Counted from the stretch's first letter, positions 8,406 to 18,400 are shown. The stretch: 64,000 nt of DNA from Mesorhizobium sp. B2-1-8 (GCF_006442545.2 NZ_CP083952.1:5495501-5559500), one strand, 5' to 3'. The notes: a model not told the origin generated them from the sequence alone. Made by a program: numbers and translations.

Positions 8406-10115
8406 ATGAGCACGATAAGTACGGTCCTGGACCAGCCTGCCGAAAGCAAGCTGCTCAGGCATATCGACTGGCGCGGCGCCTTCTGGGTGGCGAGCGGCGT
8501 TCCGGCGCTGGTCCTGTTCTCGATCGGCGGCATTGCCGGCACGACGGGAAAGCTGGCCTTCCTGATCTGGACGGTGTCCATGATCATGGGCTTCCTGCAG
8601 TCCTTCACCTATGCCGAGATCGCCGGCCTATTTCCGAACAAGTCCGGCGGCGCCTCGATCTACGGCGCCACGGCCTGGCTGCGCTATTCCAAGTTCATCG
8701 CGCCGCTGTCGGTGTGGTGCAACTGGTTTGCCTGGTCGCCGGTCCTTTCGCTCGGCTGCTCGATCGCCGCCGCCTACATCCTAAACGCCCTGGCGCCGGT
8801 GCCGCTGTTCACCGAAACCTCGCCCGATGTCGTCGCCTACATCGCCGCGCATGCCGGAACGAGTGCCGCCGATGCGATCACTGCGGTGACGGCCGCCGCG
8901 ACGCCGGCGATCCGTAACTGGACGCTGTGGAGCCACACGCTGGGTCCGGTCTCGTTCACGCTCAACGCCACCTTCTTCATCGGCGCGGTACTGATGTTGA
9001 TCATCTTCTCGATCCAGCATCGCGGCATCCTGGGCACCGCCAGCGTGCAGAAATATATCGGACTGCTGGTCATCATCCCGATGCTGATCGTCGGGGTGGT
9101 GCCGATCTTCACCGGCCAGATCGACTGGTCGAACTTTTCGCCGCTGGTGCCGCTCGCCGCAGCCTACGCACCCGAGCCCGGTTCCTGGAACATCGCCGGC
9201 TGGACATTGGCGCTCGGCGGCATGTTCATCGCCGCGTGGTCGACCTATGGTTTCGAAACGGCCGTCTGCTACACGTCGGAATTCAAGAACCCCGGCACCG
9301 ATACGTTCAAGGCGATCTTCTATTCCGGCCTGCTGTGCATGCTTTTGTTCATCCTGGTGCCCTTCACCTTCCAGGGCGTGCTGGGCCTGAACGGCATGCT
9401 GGCAACGCCGATCGTCGACGGCTCCGGCGTGGCCGATGCGCTGGCCGGCATGGTCGGCGGCGGCAGGCTGATCCACAGTCTTCTGGTGATGCTGATGATC
9501 CTGGCGCTGGTGCTCTGCATCATGACGGCGATGGCCGGCTCGTCGCGCACGCTCTACCAGGGCTCGGTCGACGGCTGGCTGCCGCGTTATCTCAGCCACG
9601 TCAACGAGCACGGCGCGCCGACGCGGGCCATGTGGACCGACCTCTGCTTCAACCTGATCGTGCTGGCCATTGCGTCGGCCGACGCGACGAGCTTCTTCTT
9701 CATCCTCGCCGTGTCGAACTGCGGCTACATCATCTTCAACTTCCTCAACCTCAACGCCGGCTGGATCCATCGCATCGACAACGGCCATATCGCACGGCCG
9801 TGGAAAGCGCCGAGCTGGCTCTTGGGGATCGGGGCGATCTTCGCCTATGTCAACGCCATCTTCATGGGCGCAGGCGCCAAGGTGTGGAACCCGATGGCGC
9901 TGTGGGCGGGGCTGATCACGGCCGCGCTGATCATCCCGGTGTTCTGCTTCCGCCACTACATCCAGGACAAGGGCAAATTCCCCGACCACATGCTGGCCGA
10001 CCTCGGCATGGCGGGAGCCGACCTTTCGATCAAAAAGGCGGGCATGCTGCCCTATCTGACGCTGGTCGCCGGCGTGGCGGTCATGCTCATCGCCAATTGG
10101 GTGTTCGTCATCTGA
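8406..10115 (+). CDS. APC superfamily amino acid/amine permease
   Basis: Integral membrane protein of 569 residues from the ATG at 8406, which has an AAGGGGAA ribosome-binding site; an upstream ATG at 8334 lacks one. About 12-14 hydrophobic segments are visible. The first, with GVPALVLFSIGGIAGTTG, matches the unwound substrate-binding helix of APC transporters, and SFTYAEIAGLFPNKSGGASI is the conserved TM2-TM3 region. Substrate cannot be read from sequence. Its place after the sox/mgd and DUF1989-GcvT genes suggests import of the amine or amino acid they degrade. Transcription ends at the hairpin at 10158. Confidence 0.85.
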   Translation: MSTISTVLDQPAESKLLRHIDWRGAFWVASGVPALVLFSIGGIAGTTGKLAFLIWTVSMIMGFLQSFTYAEIAGLFPNKSGGASIYGATAWLRYSKFIAPLSVWCNWFAWSPVLSLGCSIAAAYILNALAPVPLFTETSPDVVAYIAAHAGTSAADAITAVTAAATPAIRNWTLWSHTLGPVSFTLNATFFIGAVLMLIIFSIQHRGILGTASVQKYIGLLVIIPMLIVGVVPIFTGQIDWSNFSPLVPLAAAYAPEPGSWNIAGWTLALGGMFIAAWSTYGFETAVCYTSEFKNPGTDTFKAIFYSGLLCMLLFILVPFTFQGVLGLNGMLATPIVDGSGVADALAGMVGGGRLIHSLLVMLMILALVLCIMTAMAGSSRTLYQGSVDGWLPRYLSHVNEHGAPTRAMWTDLCFNLIVLAIASADATSFFFILAVSNCGYIIFNFLNLNAGWIHRIDNGHIARPWKAPSWLLGIGAIFAYVNAIFMGAGAKVWNPMALWAGLITAALIIPVFCFRHYIQDKGKFPDHMLADLGMAGADLSIKKAGMLPYLTLVAGVAVMLIANWVFVI

Positions 10116-10157
10116 TGGTCTGACCGCCAGGCGGGCCAAGCTGTTGCATCAAGAAAA

Positions 10158-10192
10158 ACCGGCCGGTCGCAAATCGACCGGCCGGTTTTTTT
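10158..10192. terminator. Bidirectional rho-independent terminator
   Basis: Perfect 12-bp stem ACCGGCCGGTCG / CGACCGGCCGGT with loop CAAAT. It is followed by a T-run on the plus strand and preceded by an A-run, so it works in both directions. It separates the convergent permease (plus) and RND pump (minus) genes. Confidence 0.92.
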
Positions 10193-10193
10193 C

Positions 10194-13100
10194 TTATTCG
10201 GCCGCCAATGCCAGTTGCGGACGTTCGATGCCTTCGATCTCCCCTGGCTCCGGCGCATGTTCGTCGGTCTTGGCCTTCTTGGGCTCGCGGCCGAAGAAGA
10301 GCGCATACCCCGCCGGCAGCACCAGGATGGTCAGCACGGTGGCGACCATGATGCCGCCCATCATGGCGTAGGCGAGCGGCCCCCAGAACACGGCACGCGA
10401 GATCGGGATCAGCGCCAGCACCGCGGTCATCGCCGTCAGCACTATCGGCCTGAAGCGGCGCACCGCCGAGCCGATGATCGCCTCGGAACGGTCCATGCCC
10501 CTGGCAATGTCCTGATCGATCTGGTCGACCAGGATGATCGAGTTGCGCATGATGATGCCGAGCAGCGCGATGACGCCGAGGATGGCGACGAAGCCGAACG
10601 GCGCGCCGCTGATCAGCAGAGCGGCGGCGGCACCGATGATGCCGAGCGGACCGGTGGCCAGCACCAGCATCGCCTTGCCGAAGTTCTGCAGCTGGATCAT
10701 CAGGAGCACGACGATGATGGCCAGCATGATCGGCGCCTTGGCGGCGATCGAAGCCTGGCTTTCGGCCGAATCCTCGGCCCCGCCCTGGATCTCGATCTTG
10801 TAACCAGGCGCCAGGCCGTCACGCAGGCCCTGCATGTCCTTGTACATCTTGGTGACGACGTCGTTGGACTGCACGCCGTCGGGCAATGTGGCGCGCACGC
10901 TGATCGTCGGCAGGCGGTCGCGGCGCCACTCTATGCCCTGCTCCATCACCGGCACCACCTTGGCGACCTGCGACAGCGGCACGAAGCCGCCGAAATCGGT
11001 GGGGATATAGACCGAGTCGACCGACGACAGCAGGCTGCGGCTGGCATCCGGCTCGCGGGCGACGATGGACACCGTCTCCTCGCCATCGCGGAAATCGTCG
11101 AGCGGCGCGCCGGACATCGCGGCCTGCAGCATCTGGCGGATGCGCTGCGAGGTGACGCCGAGCGCACGGGCGCGATCCTGGTCGATGACCAGTTTCATCG
11201 CCGGAACAGGCTCCAGCCAGTCGTCATGCACCGCGCCGAGCAGCGGATTCTGCCGGAACTTCGCCTTCACCTGGTCGGCGATGCGGCGCACCTCCTGGCG
11301 GTCCGGACCCATGACGCGCATCTGCACGGGCCAGCCGGTCGGCGGTCCGAGGAACAGGCGGTCGACCTTGGCACGGATCGACGGGAAATCCTGCGCCAGA
11401 ACCGTGCGCAGCTTGACGATCAGCCGCTCGCGCGCCGGCTCGTCATTGGCCATGACAAGCATCTGGGCGAAGTTCGGATTGCGCAGCTGCTGGTCGAGCG
11501 GCAGGAAGAAGCGCGGGGCGCCCTCGCCGATGTAGGTGGCGATGAAACGCTTGTCCTTGTCGTCCATCATCTTGGCTTCCAGGGCCTTGGCCTGTGCCTC
11601 GACCTCCTTGATGCTGGTGCCTTCCGGCAGCCAGAGGTCGACGAGGATTTCGGGCCGAGACGATTGCGGGAAGAAATTCTGCGGGATGAACTGGAACGCC
11701 CACAGACTGGTGCCGAAAGTCACCAGCGTCATCACCAGGACGATGATGCGGTGGCGCACGGCCCAGCCGACCGTGGCGCGCAGCCGACGATAGAAGCTCG
11801 TGTCGAAGGCGTCGTGATGGCTGCCGGCATGCTTGCGCTGCTTCAGGATCATATGCCCCAGCCACGGCGTGAAATAGACGGCCACGAACCACGACACGAT
11901 CAGCGCGATGCCGACGACATAGAACAGGGTGCGCACATATTCGCCAGCCGTCGAAGCGGCGAAGCCGACCGGGATGAAGCCGGCGGTGGTGATCAGCGTG
12001 CCGGTCAGCATCGGGAAGGCGGTCGAGGAATAGGCGAAGCTCGCCGCCTCGATCTTGACCAGCCCCTCCTCGAGCTTCCGCTCCATCATCTCGACGACGA
12101 TCATGGCATCGTCGACGAGCAGGCCGAGCGCGATGATCAGCGCGCCCAGCGAAATGCGCTGCAGGTCGATGCCGATCTCGTACATGATGGCGAAGGTGGC
12201 GGCGAGCACCAGCGGTATGGCGATGGCGATCACCAGGCCCGAGCGCCAGCCGATCGACAGGAACGAGACGACAAGCACGATCAGCAGCGCTTCGCCGAGC
12301 GCATGCATGAATTCGCTGACGGCATCCCTGACGACTTCAGGCTGGTCGGAAATCTGGTCGACCGAAACGCCATAGGGCAGCGCTTCCTCGAAGCGCTTGT
12401 AGGTCGCCTCGACATCCTTGCCGACGTCGGTGACTTTGAAACCCTTGGCCATGACGACGCCAAGCTGCACGCTGTCGTGACCATTGAAGCGGTATTTGCG
12501 CTGGAAGGGGTCTTCCAGCCCCGAAGTCACGGTGGCGATGTCGCCCAACCGGGTGACCTGGCCGCCGGCGCGCAGGCGCAGTTCGCGGATGTCGGCGGCC
12601 TTGGCGACGTCGCCTTCGACGGAGATGCGCACCGAATTGGCGCCGGTGTCGACGGAGCCCGCGGGGTCGACGTTGTTCTGGCCCTTGATCGCATTCTGCA
12701 GGTCGGTCAGCGTCAGTCCGCGTTCGGCCAGCGCCTTGGACGAGACATCGATGTAGAGTTTTTCCGGCTGGTCGCCGATGATGACGGCCTTTTCGACGCC
12801 GGGCGTCGTCAACAGCATATCGCGCGCCTGGATGGCGAACTTCTTCAGCTCCGGATAGGAGAAGCCGTCGCCGCTGATCGAATGCAGCGTGATGAAGGTG
12901 TCACCGAACTCGTCGTTGAAATACGGACCGAGCAGGCCCTGCGGCAGATCGCCTTGGATATCGCTGACCTTCTTGCGCACCTGATAGAAGGCGTCCTTGA
13001 CTTCTTCGGCATTGGTGTCGCCCTTGATCTGCACGGTGATGATGGCGCTGCCGGCCCGGGTGAAGGAACGCACGAAGTCGAGATGCGGCGTCTCCTGCAA

Positions 13101-13340
13101 TTTGCGCTCGATCTTGTTGACGACCTGGTCTTCCATCTCCTGGATCGAGGAGCCCGGCCAGATCGCCTGCACGACCATGACGCGGAAGGTGAAGTCGGGA
13201 TCCTCCTTCTGGCCCATGCGCATCAGGCCGAGCGCGCCGGCGATGATGATCAGCCCGAACAGGAAGCGCGCAATCGAGGGATGGCCAATTGCCCAACGAG
13301 AGAGATTGAAGGGCCGCTTTTCTTCAGTGGAGGTCGTCAT
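10194..13340 (-). CDS. RND efflux pump, inner-membrane permease subunit
   Basis: About 1048 residues from the ATG at 13340; an earlier in-frame ATG at 13376 would add 12 residues, and neither has a clear ribosome-binding site. The plan is typical of the AcrB/HAE-1 group: TM1 (IARFLFGLIIIAGALGLMRM), a large periplasmic loop, a TM2-6 block containing the RND motif ALIIALGLLVDDAMIVVEMM with its two adjacent Asp residues for proton relay, a second periplasmic loop and a second TM block ending near the C-terminus. It pumps hydrophobic compounds from periplasm or membrane outward. The adaptor lipoprotein is the next gene upstream and a TetR gene follows further upstream. No outer-membrane channel gene is present in the window. 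Confidence 0.92.
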   Translation of the reverse strand: MTTSTEEKRPFNLSRWAIGHPSIARFLFGLIIIAGALGLMRMGQKEDPDFTFRVMVVQAIWPGSSIQEMEDQVVNKIERKLQETPHLDFVRSFTRAGSAIITVQIKGDTNAEEVKDAFYQVRKKVSDIQGDLPQGLLGPYFNDEFGDTFITLHSISGDGFSYPELKKFAIQARDMLLTTPGVEKAVIIGDQPEKLYIDVSSKALAERGLTLTDLQNAIKGQNNVDPAGSVDTGANSVRISVEGDVAKAADIRELRLRAGGQVTRLGDIATVTSGLEDPFQRKYRFNGHDSVQLGVVMAKGFKVTDVGKDVEATYKRFEEALPYGVSVDQISDQPEVVRDAVSEFMHALGEALLIVLVVSFLSIGWRSGLVIAIAIPLVLAATFAIMYEIGIDLQRISLGALIIALGLLVDDAMIVVEMMERKLEEGLVKIEAASFAYSSTAFPMLTGTLITTAGFIPVGFAASTAGEYVRTLFYVVGIALIVSWFVAVYFTPWLGHMILKQRKHAGSHHDAFDTSFYRRLRATVGWAVRHRIIVLVMTLVTFGTSLWAFQFIPQNFFPQSSRPEILVDLWLPEGTSIKEVEAQAKALEAKMMDDKDKRFIATYIGEGAPRFFLPLDQQLRNPNFAQMLVMANDEPARERLIVKLRTVLAQDFPSIRAKVDRLFLGPPTGWPVQMRVMGPDRQEVRRIADQVKAKFRQNPLLGAVHDDWLEPVPAMKLVIDQDRARALGVTSQRIRQMLQAAMSGAPLDDFRDGEETVSIVAREPDASRSLLSSVDSVYIPTDFGGFVPLSQVAKVVPVMEQGIEWRRDRLPTISVRATLPDGVQSNDVVTKMYKDMQGLRDGLAPGYKIEIQGGAEDSAESQASIAAKAPIMLAIIVVLLMIQLQNFGKAMLVLATGPLGIIGAAAALLISGAPFGFVAILGVIALLGIIMRNSIILVDQIDQDIARGMDRSEAIIGSAVRRFRPIVLTAMTAVLALIPISRAVFWGPLAYAMMGGIMVATVLTILVLPAGYALFFGREPKKAKTDEHAPEPGEIEGIERPQLALAAE

Positions 13341-13598
13341 CGGTGCTGGTCCACTTTGCTTGGTTGCCGGCGCCATTGTGCTTCGAGGAAGGTGCTCCGA
13401 AGAAGCGCGGCGCGCGAAACGAAATCATCTGCGTTCGGTACTGGTTTCCGGGCGGCGTCGCTCTTCGAGCGGAGAGACACTCATCGCGGTGGGACGCGAG
13501 GATCGATGCGGGGGTACATCGGTCTTGACGTCTCGACCTTTCGGGCACGCCGCCCGGAAACCTGCGGCCGCGGGAACGCGCGGCCGACCTGTCTGTCG

Positions 13599-14741
13599 TC
13601 AGCGCAACTGGCTGGCTTCCCCGCCCTCGGCCGAGGCGGACTGCTGTGTGATGCCGCCGGCGAGCTTCACCTTCAGGTCCTCGGTCATGAACTGCGTACC
13701 GGCGGCGACCACGATATCGCCCGGTTTCAATCCCTCCGCGACACGCACGCCGTCGGCGGCGAACTCGGCGACCTTGACCGGACGGGCATGAACGGTGTCG
13801 GCGCCACGATCGACGGTCCAGACGATCGATTGGCTGTCTTTCTCGGCGAGCGCACTGAGCGGGATGGACACGAGCTGCTTTTCGTTGGCTGCCGACGCCT
13901 CGATATTGGCGGTCATGCCGAGCAGCACGCGCGGGTCGTTGGGCAGGCTGACGCGGACGGCAAAGGTGCGCGACTGCGGGTCGGCGCTGCCGGCGACCTC
14001 GCGAACCTTGCCGTCGAGCTTCAGCCCATCGTCTGACCAGAAACCGGCCTTGACGTCCTTGCCCGGCTTGAACTGCGCGATCTCCATTTCCGGAACCGCG
14101 ATCAGAACTTCCTTTTCGCCATCGACCGCGACGGTAACCACTGGCGTGCCCGACCCGACCACTTGGCCGACATCGGCGTTGACCGCCGTGACGATGCCGT
14201 CCCTGTCGGCCTTGAGGTCTGTATAGCCGACCTGGTTCCTGGCCTGGGCAAGGGTCGAGCGGGCGGAGTCGCGTGTGGCGACGGCCTGGTCATAGGTCAG
14301 CGTCGCCTGTTCGAGCTGCGATTTCGGCGCGAAGTTCTTGGCGAATAGCTGCTCGGCGCGCTTGCGGGCGAGTTCGACGGTTTCAACCTGCCGTTCGGCG
14401 GCATCCAGCGCGGCCTGCGCGCTCTTGACCGACAGGTCGTAGTCTGACGGATCGATGCGGGCGAGAACATCGCCAGGCGCCACGCGCTGGCCGATGTCGA
14501 CGAGACGCTCGGTGATCTTGCCGTTGACGCGGAAACCCAGCGTGCTCTCGGTGCGGGCGCGCACCGATCCGGAATAGGACAGCGTGCGGGTATCATGCGC
14601 CTGGGCGATCTCGACGACCTTGACCGGGCGGATGATGTCCTTCACCTCCGCTTTTTCCTGCGAGCAGCCGGCGAGCCCAAGCGATGCGACGATCAGGCCG
14701 GCAACTGGCAGCTTGCGAAGGATGGAACTGGGCAAAAACAT
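13599..14741 (-). CDS. RND efflux periplasmic adaptor (membrane fusion) lipoprotein
   Basis: Protein of 380 residues with a lipoprotein signal peptide ending in the lipobox LAGC (Cys 26). Domains in order: first half of the lipoyl domain (TLGFRVNGKITERLVDIGQ), an alpha-hairpin coiled coil (approx. 105-165), the second half of the lipoyl domain (GYTDLKADRDGIVTAVNADV), a beta-barrel and a membrane-proximal domain. It bridges the inner-membrane RND pump to an outer-membrane channel. It is transcribed ahead of the pump, separated by 258 bp with no recognisable gene, and behind the TetR gene. Confidence 0.92.
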   Translation of the reverse strand: MFLPSSILRKLPVAGLIVASLGLAGCSQEKAEVKDIIRPVKVVEIAQAHDTRTLSYSGSVRARTESTLGFRVNGKITERLVDIGQRVAPGDVLARIDPSDYDLSVKSAQAALDAAERQVETVELARKRAEQLFAKNFAPKSQLEQATLTYDQAVATRDSARSTLAQARNQVGYTDLKADRDGIVTAVNADVGQVVGSGTPVVTVAVDGEKEVLIAVPEMEIAQFKPGKDVKAGFWSDDGLKLDGKVREVAGSADPQSRTFAVRVSLPNDPRVLLGMTANIEASAANEKQLVSIPLSALAEKDSQSIVWTVDRGADTVHARPVKVAEFAADGVRVAEGLKPGDIVVAAGTQFMTEDLKVKLAGGITQQSASAEGGEASQLR

Positions 14742-14795
14742 CGTGATACTCCCGACTGGAGACGGACTGTCGACACCGGCACCGGCTGGCGGCGG

Positions 14796-15401
14796 CTATT
14801 TCAAGGCTCTGATTGCGTAATCGATGAGGTCGTCGGGCATCGCCCGATTGGTCTTGGCGAGGCACTGCGCCACCATCTGCGGATGGCACAGGATGACGGT
14901 GGCGGCACCGAAACAGCGCGACGCGGTCACCGGGTCCTGTTTCCTGAACTCGCCGGCCTCGATACCCTCGCGGATCACCTCGGCGAAGAGATCGTGGATG
15001 CTGTCGACATGCTTGTCGATGACGCCCCAATCGCGCTCAAGGGCGACGATGACCATCTCGTGCACCTTCTGGTCGTCGAGCATCACCTCCATCGTCATCT
15101 TGTACTGTGCATGCACGTAGCGCCGCAGCCTCTCCTCGGCGCTGACCGGCAGGTGCATGATCTCGTAGGCCATGTTGTAGCTGGCGCCGAGCATCCGGCC
15201 ACAGACGGCCTGGTGGATTTCAACCTTGGAGGCAAAGAAACGATAGATGTTGGCCGGCGACATGCCGAGTTCGCGGGCAATGTCTGCGACGTTGGTCTTG
15301 CCGTAGCCATAGTGCCGGAACAGGCGCTCGGCGCAATCGAGAATGCGCGTCACATTTTCCTGTCGGGCGACGTCGGCGACGATGTTGGCGGCTTCGGACA
15401 T
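14796..15401 (-). CDS. TetR family transcriptional regulator
   Basis: Protein of 201 residues. The N-terminal helix-turn-helix (ILDCAERLFRHYGYGKTNVADIARELGM, written here as consecutive parts ILDCAERLFRHYGYG and KTNVADIARELGM) is followed by SPANIYRFFASK, the recognition-helix pattern of TetR proteins. The ligand domain (approx. 70-200) is unassigned. It lies first in the minus-strand order TetR-adaptor-pump, 54 bp ahead of the adaptor, so autoregulation and control of the pump is likely. The inverted repeats directly upstream (15418-15458) are the natural operator candidates. Confidence 0.88.
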   Translation of the reverse strand: MSEAANIVADVARQENVTRILDCAERLFRHYGYGKTNVADIARELGMSPANIYRFFASKVEIHQAVCGRMLGASYNMAYEIMHLPVSAEERLRRYVHAQYKMTMEVMLDDQKVHEMVIVALERDWGVIDKHVDSIHDLFAEVIREGIEAGEFRKQDPVTASRCFGAATVILCHPQMVAQCLAKTNRAMPDDLIDYAIRALK

Positions 15402-15417
15402 AGCTCTCTGTCAAATA

Positions 15418-15458
15418 ACGAGTGACGAATTTCGATTTTCATCACTCGTAAATCGAAA
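15418..15458. promoter_or_regulatory. Candidate TetR operator: two interlocked inverted repeats
   Basis: Two inverted repeats overlap just upstream of the TetR start: ACGAGTGA (15418-15425) with TCACTCGT (15442-15449), and TTTCGATTT (15430-15438) with AAATCGAAA (15450-15458). Such nested palindromes beside a TetR gene are typical autoregulatory sites. Seen directly; the regulator-site link is inferred. Confidence 0.6.
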
Positions 15459-15590
15459 AGAGCACTGTGTCAACGCAGATTCGATGTACGCGTACGATAG
15501 GTGACAGATGGTGACATCCAATAGACGTCACAAGGCGCCCTCAGGATGCGGGCCTCTGAAAATATTCTCTCGAAAGGCCGCCGGACGGAT

Positions 15591-17231
15591 TCAGGCGACC
15601 TTGGCCATTTCCCGCAGCCGGAATTTCTGGATCTTGCCGGTCGAGGTCTTCGGTATCTCGGCGAAGATCACCGCTTTCGGCACCTTGAAGCGGGCGAGCA
15701 GACCGCGGCAGTGCTCGATGATCTCGGCCTCGCTCGCCTCCTTGCCCGGCTTCAGTTCGACATAGGCGACAGGCACCTCGCCCCATTTGTCGTCATGACG
15801 TGCGACGACGCCGCAGGAGGCGATGGCGGGATGCTTGTAGAGCGCGTCCTCGACCTCGATCGAGGAAATGTTCTCGCCACCGGAGATGATGATGTCCTTG
15901 GAGCGATCCTTGAGCTGGATGTAGCCGTCGGGGTGCATGACACCAAGATCGCCGGAGTGGAACCAGCCGCCGGCGAAAGCCTCGTCCGTCGCCTTGCGGT
16001 TCTTCAGATAGCCCTTCATGACGATGTTGCCCCGGAACATGACTTCGCCGATGGTCTCACCGTCGGCGGGTGTTTCGGCCATGGTTTCGGGATCCATCAC
16101 CGTCAGGCCTTCGAGCGCGGCATAGCGCACGCCCTGCCGTGCCTTCTTGCCCGCCCTCGCCCCTTTGTCGAGCGCGTCCCAAGCATTGTGCCATTCGTTG
16201 ACCACGGCGGGACCATAGGTTTCGGTCAGACCGTAGAGATGGGTGACGGCAAAGCCTGCGTCCGCCATGCCCGACAGCACGGCTTCGGGCGGAGGGGCGG
16301 CGGCTGTGTTGAAGGTGACCGTCTGCGCAAACGCGCGCTTGTCTTCCTCCCTGGCGTTGATCAGCACCGACATGACAACCGGCGCCCCGCACAGATGCGT
16401 GACGCCGTGGTCCGCGATGGCGTCATAGATCGGCTTCGGCCGTACCCAGCGCAAGCAGACATGCGTGCCGGCCTGGACGGCGAGCGTCCAAGGAAAACAC
16501 CAGCCATTGCAATGGAACATCGGCAAGGTCCAGAGATAGACCGCGTGCTTGGCCATGCCGGCATGGATGGTGTTGGTGTAGGCCATCAGCGCCGCACCAC
16601 GGTGATGGTAGACGACGCCCTTGGGATTGCCCGTCGTGCCCGACGTGTAGTTGAGCGAGATGGCGTCCCATTCGTCGTCGGGCATCGACCACGTGAAATC
16701 CTCGTCGCCGCCAGCGACAAAATCCTCATAGTCCGACGTGCCGACCCGCTCGCCTTTCGGATAGGGCGCGTCAGCGGCGTAATCGGGATCGTCGTAATCG
16801 ATAACCAGCGGCTTGACCTTGGCCAGACCGAGCGCCTCCCGCACGACTCCGGAAAACTCGCGATCGACGATGAGCACCTTGGTCTCGGCGTGGTCGAGTT
16901 GGAAGGCGATGACCGCGGCGTCGAGGCGCGTGTTGAGCGAGTGCAGCACCGCCTTGGTCATCGGCACGCCGAAATGCGCCTCCAGCATCGGCGGCGTGTT
17001 CGACAGCATGACCGTCACCGTATCGCACTTGCCGATGCCGTGCTTGGAAAGGGCCGAGGCGAGCTTCAGCGAGCGGCGCCAGAAATCGCGGTAGCTGATG
17101 CGCTGGCCGCCATGGATGATGGCAATGTGGTCGGGATAGGTTTTCGCCGCGCGCTCCAGATAGGTGAGCGGCGTCAGCGGCTGGTGGTTGGCGGCGTTCC
17201 TGTCGAGATCCTGTTCGTAGGGATTGGCCAT
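15591..17231 (-). CDS. Acyl-CoA ligase (AMP-forming), medium-chain/DmdB-like group
   Basis: Protein of 546 residues of the ANL superfamily. The P-loop motif YTSGTTGNPKG is near residue 185, the WTLPMFHCNGWCFPW signature near 236-250, the adenylate-binding YGLTETYGP near 340, and GGWFHSGDLG and the hinge/lysine region KTSTGKIQKF at the C-terminus. It activates a carboxylic acid to its CoA thioester with ATP. The HCNGW signature is shared by enzymes named fatty-acyl-CoA synthase and by DmdB (3-methylmercaptopropionyl-CoA ligase), so the acid cannot be fixed. It stands alone: TetR lies downstream across a 189-bp gap and a divergent SorC gene upstream. Confidence 0.88.
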   Translation of the reverse strand: MANPYEQDLDRNAANHQPLTPLTYLERAAKTYPDHIAIIHGGQRISYRDFWRRSLKLASALSKHGIGKCDTVTVMLSNTPPMLEAHFGVPMTKAVLHSLNTRLDAAVIAFQLDHAETKVLIVDREFSGVVREALGLAKVKPLVIDYDDPDYAADAPYPKGERVGTSDYEDFVAGGDEDFTWSMPDDEWDAISLNYTSGTTGNPKGVVYHHRGAALMAYTNTIHAGMAKHAVYLWTLPMFHCNGWCFPWTLAVQAGTHVCLRWVRPKPIYDAIADHGVTHLCGAPVVMSVLINAREEDKRAFAQTVTFNTAAAPPPEAVLSGMADAGFAVTHLYGLTETYGPAVVNEWHNAWDALDKGARAGKKARQGVRYAALEGLTVMDPETMAETPADGETIGEVMFRGNIVMKGYLKNRKATDEAFAGGWFHSGDLGVMHPDGYIQLKDRSKDIIISGGENISSIEVEDALYKHPAIASCGVVARHDDKWGEVPVAYVELKPGKEASEAEIIEHCRGLLARFKVPKAVIFAEIPKTSTGKIQKFRLREMAKVA

Positions 17232-17434
17232 CCCGTCCTCCCCAAAGTCTTTTCGAGCTTTCTAACCCCGGGCTCGTCGTCACGCTATCCCCCCTGAAGG
17301 GCTGAGAATGCTATACTGCGCCGACTTGCTGGAATGGTGATCTCGATTGTGCCACGACGGCAGAAGATCCCTTCCCGTTCATCCGAATTTGACTTTTGTC
17401 GAGAGCCGTGACTAATGTCAGCCAAGGAGGCGGC

Positions 17435-18400
17435 ATGGCGATCCGACCGGCAGAACAGCTCATCCACAAGGCGGCCTGGCTTTACTATGCCCATGGGCTT
17501 CGCCAGGACGAAGTGGCCAATCAGCTCAACATTTCACGCGCTTCCGTCGCCATGTATCTGCGCAAGGCGCGCGAGACGGGGATCGTCAACATCTCGACCT
17601 CGACGCAGCTCTTCACCGACGACGTCATGGCGCGCAGGCTGGAAGACGCCCTGAAGCTCGACGCCGTCTGGATAGCGCCGGAAAGCGCCTATCTCGCCGA
17701 CCCCTCGACCGATATCGCGGTGCTGGCGGCAAGCGTCTTCCTGGAACTCGTCAGGAAAGGCGATCGCATCGGCGTCGCCTGGGGCCGCACCGTCTACACG
17801 ATCGCCGACATCATGTCCTATGCCGACCTGCAGGACGTCACCGTGGTGCAGCTCTGCGGCAATCTCGGCGCGCCGTATTCCTACCGGCCCGACCAGTGCA
17901 CCATGGAAATCGCGCGGCGGCTCAATGCCAAGGGCCTCAACTTCTACGCGCCTCTGGTGCTGTCGACCGAGGAACTGGCGCAAGGCCTGCGCGCCGAGCC
18001 GGTGATCCGCGATCAGCTTGCCGGGATCAGCGACTGCGATCTTGCGCTCTACTCCATCGGCGCGGTCGATGCCGACAGCCATCTGGTGAAGTGCGGCGCG
18101 CTGACGGCAGCCGAGATGGCGGCACTGCGCGGGGAAGGTGCCGCCGGTGTCATTGCCGGGCAGATCATCGACGCCGGTGGCGAGTTGCTCGACTGCAGCT
18201 ACAACCGGCGGGTCATCTCGGCTGGGCTTGCCTCACTGCGCGTCATCGAGAAGCGGCTGATGGTCGTGCAGGAAGACAGTAAGTTCGAGCCGCTGCTCGC
18301 GGCCATCGCCGGCGGCCTCTGCACGCATCTGGTGGTCGGCGCACGCATGGCGCAGCGGCTGCTCGATCATGCCGGAACGTCAGCAGAAAAGGCATCCTGA
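17435..18400 (+). CDS. SorC family sugar-responsive transcriptional regulator
   Basis: Protein of 321 residues from the ATG at 17435, which has a near-perfect AAGGAGG ribosome-binding site at 17424-17430. The N-terminal helix-turn-helix (GLRQDEVANQLNISRASVAMYL at approx. 20-41 in two parts: GLRQDEVANQLNIS, RASVAMYL) is joined to a phospho-sugar-binding domain with GDRIGVAWGRTVYTIAD near 110-126, the SorC phosphate-binding loop. These proteins sense phosphorylated sugars; EryD of erythritol loci is of this family. It precedes the fused aldolase/dehydrogenase by 86 bp in the same direction, so it likely controls that gene and perhaps the methylthioribose-type transporter and kinase farther on. 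Confidence 0.88.
   Translation: MAIRPAEQLIHKAAWLYYAHGLRQDEVANQLNISRASVAMYLRKARETGIVNISTSTQLFTDDVMARRLEDALKLDAVWIAPESAYLADPSTDIAVLAASVFLELVRKGDRIGVAWGRTVYTIADIMSYADLQDVTVVQLCGNLGAPYSYRPDQCTMEIARRLNAKGLNFYAPLVLSTEELAQGLRAEPVIRDQLAGISDCDLALYSIGAVDADSHLVKCGALTAAEMAALRGEGAAGVIAGQIIDAGGELLDCSYNRRVISAGLASLRVIEKRLMVVQEDSKFEPLLAAIAGGLCTHLVVGARMAQRLLDHAGTSAEKAS

Noticed and set aside
10215..14036. Long open frame antisense to the RND pump (over 1200 codons)
   Set aside because: His/Asp/Arg-rich composition with no domain; it mirrors the coding of the pump and its adaptor on the other strand.
15546..17297. Long open frame antisense to the acyl-CoA ligase
   Set aside because: Shadow of the well-conserved ligase; no motif and odd composition.
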